This document shows, piece after piece, positions 40,951 to 55,639 of a DNA stretch of 64,000 nucleotides. The first letter of the stretch is position 1, and each line of letters begins with the position of its first letter. The position numbers and the translations under genes were made by a program. This stretch comes from Stictocephala bisonia. Lineage: Eukaryota > Arthropoda > Insecta > Hemiptera > Membracidae. Location of the stretch: assembly GCA_035578905.1 (NCBI GenBank), contig JAQJVL010002159.1, positions 53,855 through 117,854 on the forward strand, read 5' to 3'. The notes beneath the pieces are model-generated. The model saw only the letters and a list, made by a program, of their open reading frames with translations, made no database searches and had not been told where the DNA came from.

Positions 40951-43849
40951 AGGCCAGATGAAAGGGTAAGGGGGGCCCTTTAAAAAATAAAACCCGCCCA
41001 AGGGTTTTTTTTATGTTAATGGGAAACAGGTTAATTAAGTAAGTTTTTTTAATATATTTTTTTTTATGATCACCAATTTTATAAATGAAAAATACAAATT
41101 CTTTAAAAGGGTTTTTTTAATTTTGTGTTTTACTGTATATTTGTATAAATTCAACAAAAAATTTTCATTATATCCCGGGTTTCTAGAGTTTTTTTATTTT
41201 ACAATAAATGTCCCCATTTAAATGCTAAAACAGCCAAATCTTTTTTAAATTCCCCCACATCGCCCTTTAAGTTCATTTATGACTTTTTTATAGGAGTTGA
41301 GAAACTCTCAAAATCCTAAATTCCCTTCTCTTTGAAATGGGTGTGGGGGATAAACTTTTTGTTTTAAAGTGCCCCCAAAAATAGAGTTAATGGGGGTTTA
41401 AGTTGGGGATTTTGGGGGCCAAAAAATTTTTTTTTTTGTTTTTCCCCCTTTTTCCACCCCATTTTAAATGATGTGGTGAGGGTCAACGGGGAAGTTGGGG
41501 GTTTCTCTCTTGGAAAACGATACCCCAACGCAAAACCAAGGAAGTCTTGAAAGCAAAGGGAAGTTTTTTGTTTGGAAGTCCCGAAATTTAATGCCATTTT
41601 TAAAGGGTGTTGTAGGGGAGGTATGGGTTTTGGCCGGGGTCTAATGAGTCCCCCTCCAGACGTTTAATTTTAATTTTTAAATTTTTTTTAGAAACTCGTG
41701 AAAAAAAGGGGGGAAAAAATCTTCCGCATTTGTAATTTCGTTGGAATTTTTTGAAAAAACCCCCCCGAGTAAATTTGATTCATCTGTCAAAAGGGAAAAA
41801 AATGAATAAAAGAATTTTTCCTCTAATCAGTACAAAGTTATAATATAAAAAAACCCCGGAAAATTTATGACCCCTTTTAAGTAGTGTGGGGCAGTTAGGC
41901 CCCCAAAATTAAACAGGGTTTTTGTAGAGTCCAGATTATAGTAGCATGTTGTTATCAGCCGGGGTGTTCCGTGGGGTTACATCAATGGGGAAAGGGAAAA
42001 ACAAGGGTGTATTTCCCAAAGTATTTACTGCAATTAAAACTGAGGGACTTTTATTTCAATTTCTAAAACACTAATAGAACAAACAATTCTTTTCAGCCAT
42101 ATAAAAGGAAAAGGTCTGAATGGTTTTATTTAGGAAATCGCGTGATCAAACAAAAGAATTTAAGTGGAGGGGTGAAATCTAGGGGACGAACTTTCGTTTG
42201 GGGTCCCCAAAAAGTCCCACGGCATTTTTGGCCCCCCAAAAAAAAATGGGAATTTGTCCCCTTTGTGGAAGGTTGGGTTTGGGTTTGAAATAGTCCCCCC
42301 CAAATTTTCAAAAGGGGCATTGTTCCCCCCTGAGGGGAAAGGGGTTTTAAAAAGGTTGGTTTGGTTGGTTAGGTTAGGGGTTAGTTTAAAGGGTTTGGGG
42401 TTTGGTTTGGTTTCTCAGGGGGACGAAGTGTCCCTTTTGAATATTTTGGGGTAATTATCAAAACCCAGGTAAACTCCCCCAAAAGTTGGGGCGGAAAGGG
42501 CCCCTTTTTCTTGGGGGGGAATTTCCCTGGGACGAATTTTTTTGTAATCTTCGTTCTAGGGGTTGCACTTTAATTTAAAAGATAAGGTTTTAGCTTTTTT
42601 TCGTAAATTTATTAGCATTTTTGGGGAAAAACCCCCAAAAAGTACTTTTCATGAAAACTCTTGCCCAAAACGGGTTAAGAAGGCTTCTTTAAATCTCATA
42701 TTTTTTAATTAAAATTTCCAACCAAAAGATTTTTTGTTAAGAAATAACATTTTTTCGCCCAAAAGCGAAAGAACCCTTCACCAAAGGGCCCTGCATTCGG
42801 GAAGGCCCTTTATTGGGTAGGGGTGAGGTTTTTCGCAATGGCTTTCCCATGAGTTTTTTATTCAAGAAGAAATCATTTTAAATTTTTAAATTTGGGAAAA
42901 ACCCCACCCTTCAAAAAAAATTAAATTTTGCTTAAAAGGGATTGTTTTGTGTTATTGTTTTTGGGTAATTGCAAATGATTTTAAAAAAAAGTTTTATAAA
43001 AACAATAAAAAATCAGCTAATTTTAAAATATTTAATCCCCAATCTGTGATTTTTGTAAACAGGGTTCAAACTAGTAAGAAAAAATTTATTAAAATCATTT
43101 TGTTTGGTTTTAAAACTTTTCATGAATTAATGCTGAATCCTTTAAACAATATTTTATGAAATTTCAAATTTTTTTCATGTTTTTTCCCCCCAATTTTTAT
43201 ACATCTTTTAAATTTTTAAATTTAAAAAAGGAAAATTTGTTCAGTTGATTGAAAGTAAGATTAAAACGATTTAAATGTTTTTATTTACCTTAAAAATTTA
43301 AAGGCAGTGTCTGAAAAAACAACTTTCAACTTTAATTATTCCAAAACGTTGTTTAAGGGGGTTTTTATTTGGGATTATTTGTTTTTTTTGTAGGGAAAAT
43401 TTTAAAAATTTTTAAATGGAATATTCTTTTATTTTAAATAAAATTTGTTTTTGGTTTTTCCCTTTAAAAAATAACCGTAAAAACATCTGTAATTTTTAAA
43501 AAATTTAAAAAATACGCCCTTTCAGCCAAACGGGGGAAAATCGAAATATTTGGGTTTTATGCATTTTTTCTTCCTTTTTGTCAGTGGAACCCCTTTGGGG
43601 AAATTTTAAAGTAGTCATTAGGTTTTTCACCCCGTATACTTTAAAAATAATCTAAAAACCCCTTCATTAATTTTAAAAAAACCTTTTTTACAGCTGCCCT
43701 AACCCCATTTAATTATATATACAAATATTAGGTTTTTAAAAAAACATTCAAAAGTTCCCTTTTTTCGTTAAATTTTATTATTCACTTTATTCCAAGTTTT
43801 TTTTAACATTTTCTATGCCCCAATTTTCCAAAAGTTAGGTTTTTTTTCT

Positions 43850-46485
43850 ATTTCTTGCCAAGTTACCCCGTATTTTTAATCATTACTTTGCCAAGTATTT
43901 TTTTAATTTTTTTTTCTTGTTACCTTTTTCTTTCCAATATTCCAAGTATTTTTTAAATCGGGGGGCCCCTGCCAATTTTCCAAGTATTTTTTCTATTTCT
44001 CCCTGCCAATTATTTCCAAATATTTTTTTAAACATTACTCTTGCCCAAGTATTCCAAAATAAATTTTTTTCTGTTACCTCTGCTAAGTTTTTTTCCCCAA
44101 TTTTTTTTTAAATTTCCCCTCTGCCCAAATATTTTCCCGTATTTTTAAATCATTAAATTCTGCCAAGTTTTTTTCCCCTTTTTTACCCCGTTTTTTCTCT
44201 CTCCCCCAAGAACCAAAATATTGATTAATTTGTTTCTCTTGCCCGTATTCCCAAAAAATTTTTTTTTACTCGTTTTCTTTGAATATTCAAGTCTTTTTAC
44301 TGTTATTTGGCCCGTTAATTTTCCCAAATATTTTTTAAATCGTTTTCTCTTTTACAAAGTTTTTTTTCCCAATATTTTTAACTCGTTTTCCTCTGGGCCC
44401 AAATATTCCCAGTATTTTTTTAAACATTACTCTTGCCAAGTTTTTCCCAAATATTTTTTTCTCGTTTCTCTCTCCAATAAATTTTTCCAAAATTTTAAAA
44501 TCGTTACTCCCCTTTCCAAGTATTCCCATATTTTTTAAACATTAAATCTCTACCAAATATTCCAAGTATTTTTTTTTCATTTCTCTTTTGCCAAATAAAT
44601 TCCCAAAAATTTTTTTCGTTTTCTCTTTTGCCAAGTATTTCCCTAGTTAAATTTTTTTAAACTTTTTTTCTGCCCAAATATTCCAAAAGGGTTTTTTTTA
44701 CTCGTTACTCCCCTGGGCCCAAATATTAATTTTTTTTACTGTTACCTTGCCAGATTTTTCCCAAATTTTTTTTTACTCGTTTCTCTCTCCAAAATATTCC
44801 CCAAATTTTTTTTTATCGTTACTCTTGTAAGGGGATTCCAAAATATTTTTACCTTTCTGCCCGGGATTCCCATATTTTTTAAACATTTCTCTTGCCAAAA
44901 ATTCCCCCGGGTTTTTTTTTTTCTCCTTTAAATCTCTGCCCAAATATTCCAAGTATTTTTAATCGTTACTCTTGCCAAGTAAATTCCCAAATATTTTTTT
45001 AATCAAACTCTTGCCAAATATTCCAAGTATTTTTAATCTTACTTCTGCCAAGGGAATTTCCAAATAAATTTTTTTTCCCTTATCTTCCAAAATATTCCAA
45101 GGGATTTTTACTCGTTTACTCGGCAAAATATTCCAAGTAATTTTTTCTCGTTACTCTTGCCCCGTATTCCCGTAAAATTTTTTAAAATTCTCTTGCCAAG
45201 GGATTCCAAGTCTTTTTACCCCGTTACTCCCCTTGGGAAAATATTAAGTTTTTTTTACTTTTACTCTCTGCCAAGTATTCCAAGTATTTTTTACTATTAC
45301 TTCTCCCCTATTTCCAAAATATTTTTAAAAATTTCTTCTGCCAAGTATTCCAAGTATTTTTTCTGTTACTCTTGCCAAAAATATTCCAAGTATTTTTACT
45401 CCCTTATCTTTGCCCAAATATTTTTACCCTTATCTCTCCAAGGGATTTCCAAATATTTTCTCTTCCCCTTTTGGGAAATATTCCCAAGGGAATTTTTTTA
45501 AACATTATCTCTGCCCAATTTTTAATTTTTTTTAAAACCTTACTCTCTCCAAATATTTTACTCGTTACTCCGCCAAATTCCAAGTATTTTTTTCTCGTTA
45601 TCTTGCCCAAATATTCCCCCCTATTTTAAAAATATTTCTCTTGCCAAATATTTCCAAGTATTTTTAATCATTAAATTTTGCCAATTTTTCCAAATATTTT
45701 TTTTCCCTTACTCTCGCCAAGTATTTATATTTTTTTTTAAACATTTTCTCTACCAAATATTCCAATTTTTTTTTAAACATTACTCTCTGCCAATTTCCCA
45801 ATTTTTTTACTCGTTATCTCTGGCCAAGTATTCCTTTTATTTTTTAATCATTACTTCTGCCAAGTATTCCCTTTTTTTTTACTGTTACTTTGCCAAGTTT
45901 CCAAGTATTTTTTTCCCCGTTACTCTCTGCCAAGTATTCCAAATTTTTTACTCGTTTCTCTCTCCCAAATATTCCCCAAATATTTTTTACTGTTATCTTT
46001 TGCCAAGTATTCCAAGTTTTTAAATCGTTACTCTCTGCCCAAATATTTTGTATTTTTAATCATTCCCCTTTGCCCAAAATTCCAAAAATTTTTACCCTTA
46101 CTCTCTGCCCGTATTCCAATATTTTTTCCCCGTTACTCTTGCCAATATTCCTAGTATTTTTAAATCATTTTTTTTTCTCCCCAAATTTTTTCCAAGTATT
46201 TTTAATAATTCCCCTCCCCCAAGTATTCCCAATTTTTTTTAAAAAGTTACCCCTTTTCCAAAATATTCCTTTTTTTTAATCATTACCCCTTTTCCAAATA
46301 TCCAAGTATTTTTATGTTTTTTTGCCAATATTCCCGTATTTTTACTCGTTACTCTCTGCCAATATTTTTTAATTATTTTTATCGTTACTCTCTTGGGCCC
46401 GTATTCCCAATTTTTTTACTCGTTTTTTTCCCCCAAGTATTCCAAGTATTTTTATCGTTACCCCTTGCCAAGTGTTCCCAAATTT
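43850..46485. repeat. ~35-bp satellite array, roughly 70 copies, noisy
   Basis: The consensus that emerges is ctcttgccaagtattccaag tatttttactcgtta. Nearly every copy differs by runs being lengthened or single bases absorbed into neighbours. The periodicity is clear over 2.6 kb. Confidence 0.85.
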
Positions 46486-49400
46486 TCGTTAAGTTTAGGG
46501 GGAATACTTGTTATTAAATGATTGATTTGTAATTTTTTTGGGCCAAAAATGTTTTTTAAAAAAAAAAAAAATTATTTTTTTTAAATATTTTTTTAAGTAT
46601 TTTAGTTGATTTTTGTTCCCAGCATTATGTTTTTTTATCGTTTTTTTTTGACAGATTTTAAACCCTTTAATAACCCGGATTTTTTAAATTATGAGGGGGT
46701 TATAAGCTTATATAAAAATAAAAAAATTTTTAAATTTTTTTAATTTAAATTTAAAAAAAACTATTTTGTTTCCCCCAAATTTTAAATTTGAGAGGGGGTT
46801 TTAATAGCCTTTTTGGGGGGGATACCAAATCGCCTTCCTTCATTCTCCCTTTGTTTTTTTTTTGTTTTTTTCCTTATCGTTAGTTATTTTTGTGATCGTT
46901 AAAAATAAATTTCTTTAATGACTTTAAAAATAACCTCAAATTTCTGTGGGGGAAACATTAAAAAACAACCGGGGGAAGGTAGTAAAATTAATTTTAAAAC
47001 AGCAAAAATTTTAAATCAAGGTTTATTTAAAATGAAAGTATATAAAATTAACAACTCAATAAATTTCGGGTTTTAGTTTTGATTACAGTAAATATTAATT
47101 TTCCTTAAGTTTAAGCTTTAAATGAAAACCCAAGTTTTCAACCCTTTAAATGTATTTTTGAAGCTGACTATTTTTTAGTTTTTTTTTTTTTTTTGTTTTT
47201 TTTTTTTTTTTTAAGTATTAAAAACATTTTAAGCTGGTTTCATCCCCAAAGTTCTTTCAAAAAAGGGAAATTTATCCCCAAGATTTTTTAGGGTATAGTA
47301 TCTAAAACGATACTAAACTCCCCTTAAAACCCTTCCCAAAGTTGGAAAAAAGGGGTTGTATTTTAAAATGATCCCGCGAAAAATATTCCACATTTTTGTA
47401 CATTTGTACATCAGTTGTCCCCCTTTTAAATGTGTTTTAAAAACAAACAATTAAACGAAAATTAAGTTGCTTTTAATCACAAAAATGTAAAAAAAGTAAC
47501 CCCAAGAAGATTTTATTATTACCCACAGGCCCGGGTTTATTTTTGTTAAACCCAAAAAGGTTCCCCAAATGTAAGCGGTATTTAAAACCATAATTTTTCA
47601 TTTTTCCCTGGTTTCCCTTTTTTATAAAACTTAACAAAGGGGTCCATTCTTTATCAAAAATTTGGCCCAATTTTTAAGTTTAGAGGGTTTTCATTTAAAA
47701 ATTTCTTTATTTATTTTTTGGGTTTCAAATAAAGTTACCGATGAAAAAAAATGGTTTAATTGCCAATTTTTAAAGTTAATTTCCAGTGTAATGTAACCCT
47801 AAAAAAATTTTATATATCTTTATTAACATCTTTAAGATATCAGGTTTTTCAAAATAAATTTTTAAAAAAAAGAACAATAATGAAAGCCCAGCAATTCCAA
47901 AACAAAACCCAAGGGAAAGGGCCCTGGGTTTATTCCCGGGTTTTAAAGGGATGTTGACCCCTCTTTTGTTTAGTCTGGTCTAAAAATCTGAAAAGTATTT
48001 CTTCATTTCCCTTCGCAAGTTTTAAAAATTTGTTTTAATAGGTATTTTTCATTTCAAATTCATAATGGGCCTTTACCGTTCAGTAGATTGGGCCCTTTTC
48101 CTCGTCACTACCTTAAAAATCAGGGGGAACATTAAAAACCAATTGTCAATAGTTTCCCAAAAAATTCCAAAACTTTCCCCCTAGTAAAATAAAAACTTTG
48201 AAAATTTCCCTTTTGATTCCCAAAAATATAATATAAAATATATATATTTATAATTTAAATTTTTTATATATTATAAATATTTCAAAAGAAAAAGTTGGTT
48301 CCGATTAAAAGGGCCTTTTGTTTAATAAAAATTTAATGAAAATATAATAAATTTCCCTTTTAAATTTAAATTTTTTTTTAATAATTTAAAAATACCCCGG
48401 GTTTTGGCTCTTTTGGCCTTTTCTTTTTTTTTTTAAAAAAAAAAATAGGGGAAAAATTAAAAAAAAAAGAAACAAAAATTTAATTTAAAATTTCCCCCCA
48501 CATAAAAATTTAAATATTTATTTTTCATCATTTATTTTTTTAACTATTCATTTTTTTTATAGGTTATATTATTTACACTTGAAGATGGCCTAAAAAGCCA
48601 AAAAAGGGGCATGTTTATTATAAAAAAATTTTAAAAGGGTACTAATTATAAATTTATTTAATTTTTATTTTTTAAATAATTTTATTTATATTTTATAATA
48701 ATAAATTTTTATTTTTAAATATAATATTTTAATTATTAAAAAATTATAGTTATTATTCAATTTTTTTCATTTAAAAAAAAAATTTCTCAAATTTTTTGAA
48801 AAAAAATGAAATGTGGGGATTTTTTCTAAAAAATTTTAAATTGAAAAAATTCTATTTTTAAAAAAATTTAATTTAATATAAATTTGGGTCAGTTTTTAGA
48901 TAATTAAATTTTTTTTTGAAATTTTGGCCATAAAAATTAAAAAAAATAAAATTTTAAAAAAAAGGGGTATAAAAATTGGGAAAAAAACCACAAAAAAATT
49001 TTAAAAAAAATGTAAACCACCGTTTGGGTTTCCCGCGAAGTGAAAATACACACAGACCGATACCAAACCGGAATTTGGGCACTAAAATTTTTTGAAAAAC
49101 CCTGTTTTTTTTTTCAGGGGAAACCCAAAATGGGGTTTTTAGACCACTTTTTTATGAACCTTTTTTTTGGGGTCACCAAAACTTTAGTAACGCAAATAAA
49201 AAGACCGTAAAAATATTAATTTGATTTTTAATCCCGGGTTTTTATTTTTTTTTCACCGATAACATTTAAAATAAAAAATGGTTTTAAATTTTTTTTAAAA
49301 CATGAATTATTGAAAAAGGAAACCCTGCCGCGCGGGACCGCAGCGCCCCCAAAACCACAACAACACCCACAAACAAACACCCAACACACACAACACACAA

Positions 49401-49889
49401 ACACACAAACACAAAAATAGGGATTTAAAGGGAAATTTAAGAAGAAAATTTTCATTTTAAAAATTTTTTGGAATGTTTTTTTTGTTTGGGAATTAAATAC
49501 TCATTTAAAAAATATTATTCAATTGATTTAATCTGTAGTAGACAAAAATCCCCGGGACCCAAAGGGAGGAAAGAAAAGGAACGTGCACAACAAGATTTTA
49601 TTTTGGTGACAGGTACCCCCTAAACCCAAAAAAAAAGGTCCCGAGTGAATGTGAAATGGAGGGAGTCAGACCATTAAAGGGCCCTGAGAGATCCACAGTA
49701 TGGGGATGGGCGGGGTTTTGAGGCCGGCCGGGACTTTTTGTCCTGTTACTTTTTTTTTGGTTTTTGGGTTCATCGAAAAAATAAGGGGAAAAAAAATTTA
49801 AAAATTTTAAAAGTTAATGGGTTTGGGGGGGGGGGGGGGGGGGGGGAAAGCCCGGAAAGGGAAAGGGTTTCTCAGGAATGTGGAAAAGT

Positions 49890-51120
49890 GAGCAATTAAA
49901 TTTAGAGTGCACAATTTTTATAATTGCCAAAATAAAATTGGGCATTTTGGGAAACCAAAAAAAGGGGAAACCCCTTTTTGTGAAAATGTTGTGTTTTGGG
50001 GGGAGGCCCCTCAGGGGTTATCTTTTTAAAAAAAAAACAGAAAGGGGGGCAATCTGTGAGATAAAGTTTTTGATTTATTGGGGGTGAAAAGTTGCCTGTA
50101 AGGGAAAATAAATGGGGCAAACAAAGGGGAAAGGGGTTTTTGCTTGGATGGGGTGCCATCAAGTTTTGTAAATTGTTAAGAATCATTAAAGGGGACCATT
50201 AGTGAATATGTTAGGTTTGGTTTGGGGGGGCCATCAAAGTTTATCTGTTAAAAAAAAAGTATAGGGGGCAAAAAGTGTTTTTAAAGTTTAGGTTATGGGG
50301 AAAGCCATATCATTAAATGGGTTGGAAAAAAAATGGAGCAATCTGTGCATTTTGTTGGTTTGGTGGGGTGCTATTAAGGGGTTTTTTTGTTGGAATCTTG
50401 AAATTGGTATGTAGTTAAAATGATGTATCAATCCTTATCTGGGAAGAATTATCATTAGGGCCCAAACTTTGGGAATTTTTTTTAGATTGGGGTGGGGAAA
50501 TGCCAAAAGGTTATTTTTAAGAAAGTTTAAAAAGGGGCAAAATTTTGTGACATGTTTTTTAGATTTTTTAGAATGTCTCAGGGGGTTTCCGTTGAAAAAA
50601 AATGGGGAAAATTTGGGGGAAAAGAATTCAAAATGGGGGGGGAGTGCCAAAAAATTTTCCTTGGAACGTAAAAGGGTGAAATTTGTGGGTATTTTAGATT
50701 GGGGGGGTGCCATAAACTTATTGTTAAGAATTGTAAAAGGGGACAATTTTAAAGGGGAAAGTGTTAAAAATTGTTTGGGGGGCCATCAGGCCCTTTATGT
50801 TAGAACCGGGGAAAAGGGGGCAAAATTTTGTACCTTTTTTCGATTTGGGGGGGGAGTGCCCTCCAAAAATTAAATTTTTGAAAAATAAAAAAGGGCAAAT
50901 TTTGGGGAAAAGAGTTAAAATGGGTGGGGGTGCCTCAAACTTTCGTTTTAAAAAAATTGTAAAAGGGGGAAAATTTTGGGGAAGTGTTCTATTGTTGGGG
51001 GGCGCCCTCAAGCCTTTTTTGGTTTCGAACCCCTAAAAAGGGGCTTAAGTGAATGTTTTTAGATTGGATGGAAAATTTATCAATCATTAAATTTTTTTAA
51101 GAATCGTACAAGGGGAAATT
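49890..51120. repeat. ~72-bp satellite array, about 16 copies, noisy
   Basis: Recurring order gattggggggtgccatcaaa, ctttattgttaagaattgta, aaaggggacaattttgtgaa, tgtttt, with the ggtgcc marker about every 70-76 bp (50,152, 50,229, 50,645, 50,708, 50,781, 50,857, 50,931). Short open frames within it are by-products. Confidence 0.75.
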
Positions 51121-52615
51121 CCCGGTTTTAAAAGCAGGTTTTTGTTAACCTTTTATTAGTGCTTTAAAAAAAACTCTACCAAAGGGGCCAATGAGGTCAA
51201 ATCGAGACCATGTTTAAATTTTCCGTTTAGATCTAGATTTAGAAGGCGCAAGTCGTTGGGGAATCAGCAAAGCTATCTGTAGTGTAAGGGGTCCCCTGTA
51301 AATTTAAAAGTTTTAAATAATCCCTGTAACTTTTAAAAAAATTAAACCCCTTAAAATTTTCAGTTTTTTATTATTCCCCTGTATTCCAGGAAAGAAAAAT
51401 GCCCCGTGGTCCTTTTTGGGAAACCTCCCTGGTTTCGCGGCATTGGTTTTAAAACCCCCTCAAATTATTTTGTTTTTTTCTTGGGGTTTTGATGTTATGA
51501 TTTGAAACCCCAAAAACTTATGCCCTTAGCAATTTAGCGGGGCGCCCTTTCCCAAAGGTTGGGGAAAATTTGGGAAAGGGGATGCGGGGTATGTATGCAA
51601 TATTGCATCAAAGTAGGCACGTCCCCAAAATTAGTAGCCAAAGAATATTTTAAACGGTTTTTCCCATATTTTTTGGTAGTAGGCTTTTCAAGAAAATCCC
51701 GTCCATGGGGAAAAATTGTTTAAAAATTTTTCTGTACGCTGAGAATATAAAAAAATTTCTTTAGATTACAATAACAATTTTTTTTATGGGAGCAATTATT
51801 TTAAACTGGCTTTATTTTGATTTTATTTATTAAAATATGATAGTATAAAAAAAACACAAAAAAAGAAAAAAGGGAAAAAGGGGAAAAAAAAATTGTTGGG
51901 TTTAAAAAGAGGGTTTAAAAATTTTATTAAGGACATTTTTGTTATAAAATCTATTCATTTACTTTTCTCACATTTAACAGGGGTTTAAAATCCAAATTGC
52001 AAAAAATTAAAAGGGCTTTTTGGTTTTGTGATAACATCAATTTAATTAATTATTTTAAAAAAGATTATAAACAGTAGTAAACATGGATGGTGAAAAAGAG
52101 GTGTAAAAGTGTGTTTTTGCTAAACCGGAAAAGATAAGCCCCCGTTATCTTTCCGAGGGACCTTTTTTAAATCCTAGTAGTGAAACATCCCCAAGAAATT
52201 TTCTTCTTGAAGGGTAAAAGAAAAATAGGGGTACAACTTGATTTTTTTTTTGTTGGGCTTTTACCCTGAAATTGATAAAATTTTTTTTTTCCCTTTCAAT
52301 TTTTAAAAGAATTAGAAAGAGGTTTATTTCCATGAATTTAGCTTTTCCAAAGACTGAGATAAAGGGCAAAAGAGAAAAAAATTCATCAAATTTAAAAAAA
52401 ATTTGGGGAAATGTTTAAAACTTTCCTTCCCTGTAAAATATTTCTTTTTAAAACAAAATTTTTTTGGCCGCCCCTATGTAAATTTTGTTTCAAGTTTTTT
52501 TTTGATTTAAAAATATAATTTTTTTTTCATTTACCTAAAAGTGTCCTTGTGTAAATTTTTTTGTGTGGGTAAATTGTCTGATAATATAACAAAATATATT
52601 TAAAAACCAAAAAGG

Positions 52616-53290
52616 GGGAAAGTGGGGTTTTTCTGTTCGAGAATATGTAAGTCCTCGAAGTGAGAAAACTTGTCGGGGACTTCAATTTGGGCCCCAAAAC
52701 CCTACCCCCAAAAAACCCCTTTTCCCTCGGTTTTGAACGATTCCCTTTTTATAATTTGGAATTTAAAACTATTTTTTGGGAAAGTTAACTGTTTATTAAA
52801 TTAAAACCCTGTTTTCCTTCCTATAAAGAGTTTAGGTTTTGTTATGTGTTTAAACCCGGAAAAATCAATTTTTCAAAAAGTGTTATTTTTTATACCGAAA
52901 GTAACTTTTTTTACGCCCCAAAATTTTCCCACATTTAAAAACAACCCGTTTTTTTATCCCTAGGTAGTGAAAAAAATTTTTTTTAAAACTGAAATGGTTT
53001 TTTTTTTTTTTCTTTTTAAAAAAGAAAATTTTTTTTTAAAGTTAAAAAAAACCTAAAAACCCCGGGAAAATCTGCATTCAAAAAAATATGGTCTGAAAGG
53101 GAAAAACCCCAAATTTCCCCTCTTGTTTTTTGAAAATTTTATATTTTAAAAAAAAGGGTTTTTTGATGTGGGGAAAAATTTTTGGGTTTTAAAAATGTTT
53201 CTTTCGGTAGTAAACAAAAAAGACAGCGTTTTAAAAATGAAATTTTTAAAGGTTTTTAAACCATAATCGAAAAAAGCTGAACTATTTGTA
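52616..53290. repeat. Corrupted palindromic copies of the 4.36-kb repeat
   Basis: Blocks from 4360-4620 recur on plus (52,616-52,745: ttttgaacgattccc), then on minus (52,815-52,990: taccgaaagtaac, aaaacaacccgtttttttat), then partly on plus (53,185-53,290: ctttcggtagtaaacaa). The arrangement is inverted. Confidence 0.55.
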
Positions 53291-54189
53291 GTGTAGGAAA
53301 AAATTTTTCAGTATGAAAAGATATGCCTGGTGGGTAAAATATTTAAACCCCAGGAAAATTGGGCCAGGGACCCGGGCTGGAATTTTGTTATAAATTTGGA
53401 ACCATTTGTTATAAAGGTTTTGTGAGAAGGTATACACAATTTGAGGAAACATGACCCAAATTGGTGTTTAAATTTACTGTATACCAGAGGGTGAGTTAAA
53501 AACAATTTTTTTGTTACGTAAAAAATAAAAAACATTTTAAGGGGAGCGCCAAATCCATGAAAATCCTTGGGGTGGGGTAGCCATGTTTTTAAAGCATGTA
53601 AGTTGGGGGGATTTTTAAACAAAAACCGAGCCCCCAAAAAATTAGGTTTTATGCAATAGTTTATGGGGATGGGGGGACCCGTAAAGGGTAAAAACGTGTG
53701 GGGGGGTGTTGAGGGAGCCCTTTGAAACAACGATTTTTTGCCATTGGGTTTGAGAACTAGAGACACGGAAATGAAGGGGGACTAACCCTTTACCAGTTTT
53801 TTAAAGGGTTTTGACAAAAACCCTGGTTTAAATTTTTGTACAAATTTAAACCATTTGTAAAACCGGGCAAAATTTTGTAAGTCCTTGAAATAAACCCAAA
53901 AGTAATAAATTTTTTCTAAGTAAGTATATTTACTTTAAACTAACCAAAATTTATATATTTATGTCATTATCGAGTGGTAATTATTGGGGTTAAAAAAATT
54001 AATTAAAAATAAAAAACGTAAATTTTATTTTTAAATTTTTTATAATTAAAAAAAAGTTTCCCTGAAAAAAAACCCCCGGAATAGTCTCTAGGGAAAGAAA
54101 TGAAAAAAAATGTTTAATAGAAAACCAAAATAGGTTTGGGGGTTAAAGGAAAAAAAAAAAATGGGGGGGTGAGAAGGTAAATTAAAACT

Positions 54190-55470
54190 CCGGGGGGGGA
54201 GGGAAAAAGTTGGTTGGGTGGGGGGATGGGTTTTTTTGGGTGGAAAAGTCCCGTCCAAATTAAATGAGTGGGAAGGGCGTCCAAAAATGGGTTTGGAATT
54301 TTGGTTTTCCTAGGTACCCTTAAGATGTAAGTTGGGTTTTTAAAAGTTTGTCCCCAAAAGTAGTAGTGGGAAGGCGTCCAAAAGCTGGTTTTGGTTTGTA
54401 GGGACCATTAAAATGAAAATTGGGTTTGGGAAAAGGGTTTTAAATTTAAAAATTTAATTTGGTGGGGGAAACCATTGAACTGGGAAGACGTGAGGGAGGT
54501 TTCCCAAGTGTAGTTTTGGGGGGGTGCAGGATTTTTAAATAGGGTGGGAGGTAAATTTTAAAAAAGTTGGAGAGAATTTGGGGGGCCCGGGGATGAAAGT
54601 TGGGGTTGGGAAGGACCCTCTAAATTTTGGGAGGGTGGGAAGGCCCTTCAATGTGTTTGGTATGAGGGGGGGGCCCTACTAAGATTTGGTTTTGGGCGGA
54701 AGGGGCCGTCTAGATAAAAAACCTTTCCCTTTTTAAAAATTTTTTTTTTTAAATACTGGGAAATTCCCCTTGAATTTTTATAATGAAAAGCGCTTAAAGT
54801 CTTTAGCATTTTTCAAAACTGTTTTTAAAATTTTGGTCAATTTTTAGGGCAAAAAAGGTTTAAAAAAAAGGGATTTATATGAAATTACTAACCCCTTTTG
54901 TTAAAACGTCGTTTGGAGGAAAATTGTGAATTTTTTATTTATAAACCCCAGCATTTTTGGTTAAAAAAAGTGGATTGAAAAATTTGATTTTGAACAAATG
55001 AAAATTAGATTACTAGATTGAGAAGGTTTACATTTCCCGTCCCCCCAAAATTTTTAATTTTTAGGGAAAAACCCTTAAGACTTAAGTAGGTAGAAAAGGG
55101 AAACCCCCGTGTGGGTTTTAAGAGGGCCTCCCCTTAAGATTTTGTTTAATTGGGAAGGAGGGGTCAGTTGTATAGATATACTAAAGGGTGAGGGGTTTAT
55201 CCCAAAATTTTGTTAGTTTGGGAAAAATTACCATGTCGTTGGGTGGGGAAAAAAACCCCAAATATAGGGGGGTGAGGGCCCTCCCTTGGGTTTGATGGGA
55301 CGGAACCCTACCCTAAAATGTTGGTTTGGGAGGGAAGGGTTTAAATTAAAGTTGTTGGGGGTAAAAGGGCGTTCCCCAAAAATTGTCGGGAAAAAGGGCC
55401 GTTTTTGATGTGCATTGGGTTTTGAAAGGGGCGTCCAAGTGTTTTGGGAAAGGGGTCCCTCTAGTTGATT
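54190..55470. repeat. Degenerate G-rich tandem repeat
   Basis: Recurring ttgggaaggcgtccaa and tgggaaggaccctcta-like words suggest a short G-rich minisatellite. Noise prevents a reliable period. Confidence 0.45.
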
Positions 55471-55639
55471 ATGATAATTTGTTAGGGTTTTTGAAATCGG
55501 TCAATTTAAAATGTAAGCCCTTTTCCTTTTAAATTTTAAAAAAGTTTTAAAGTAATTTTATATGTAAGTTTTTTTGTTTTATACCCTAAACCAAAAAAAT
55601 TGGGAAAAAATTTTCCAAAATTTTATTTTTTTTTAATTT

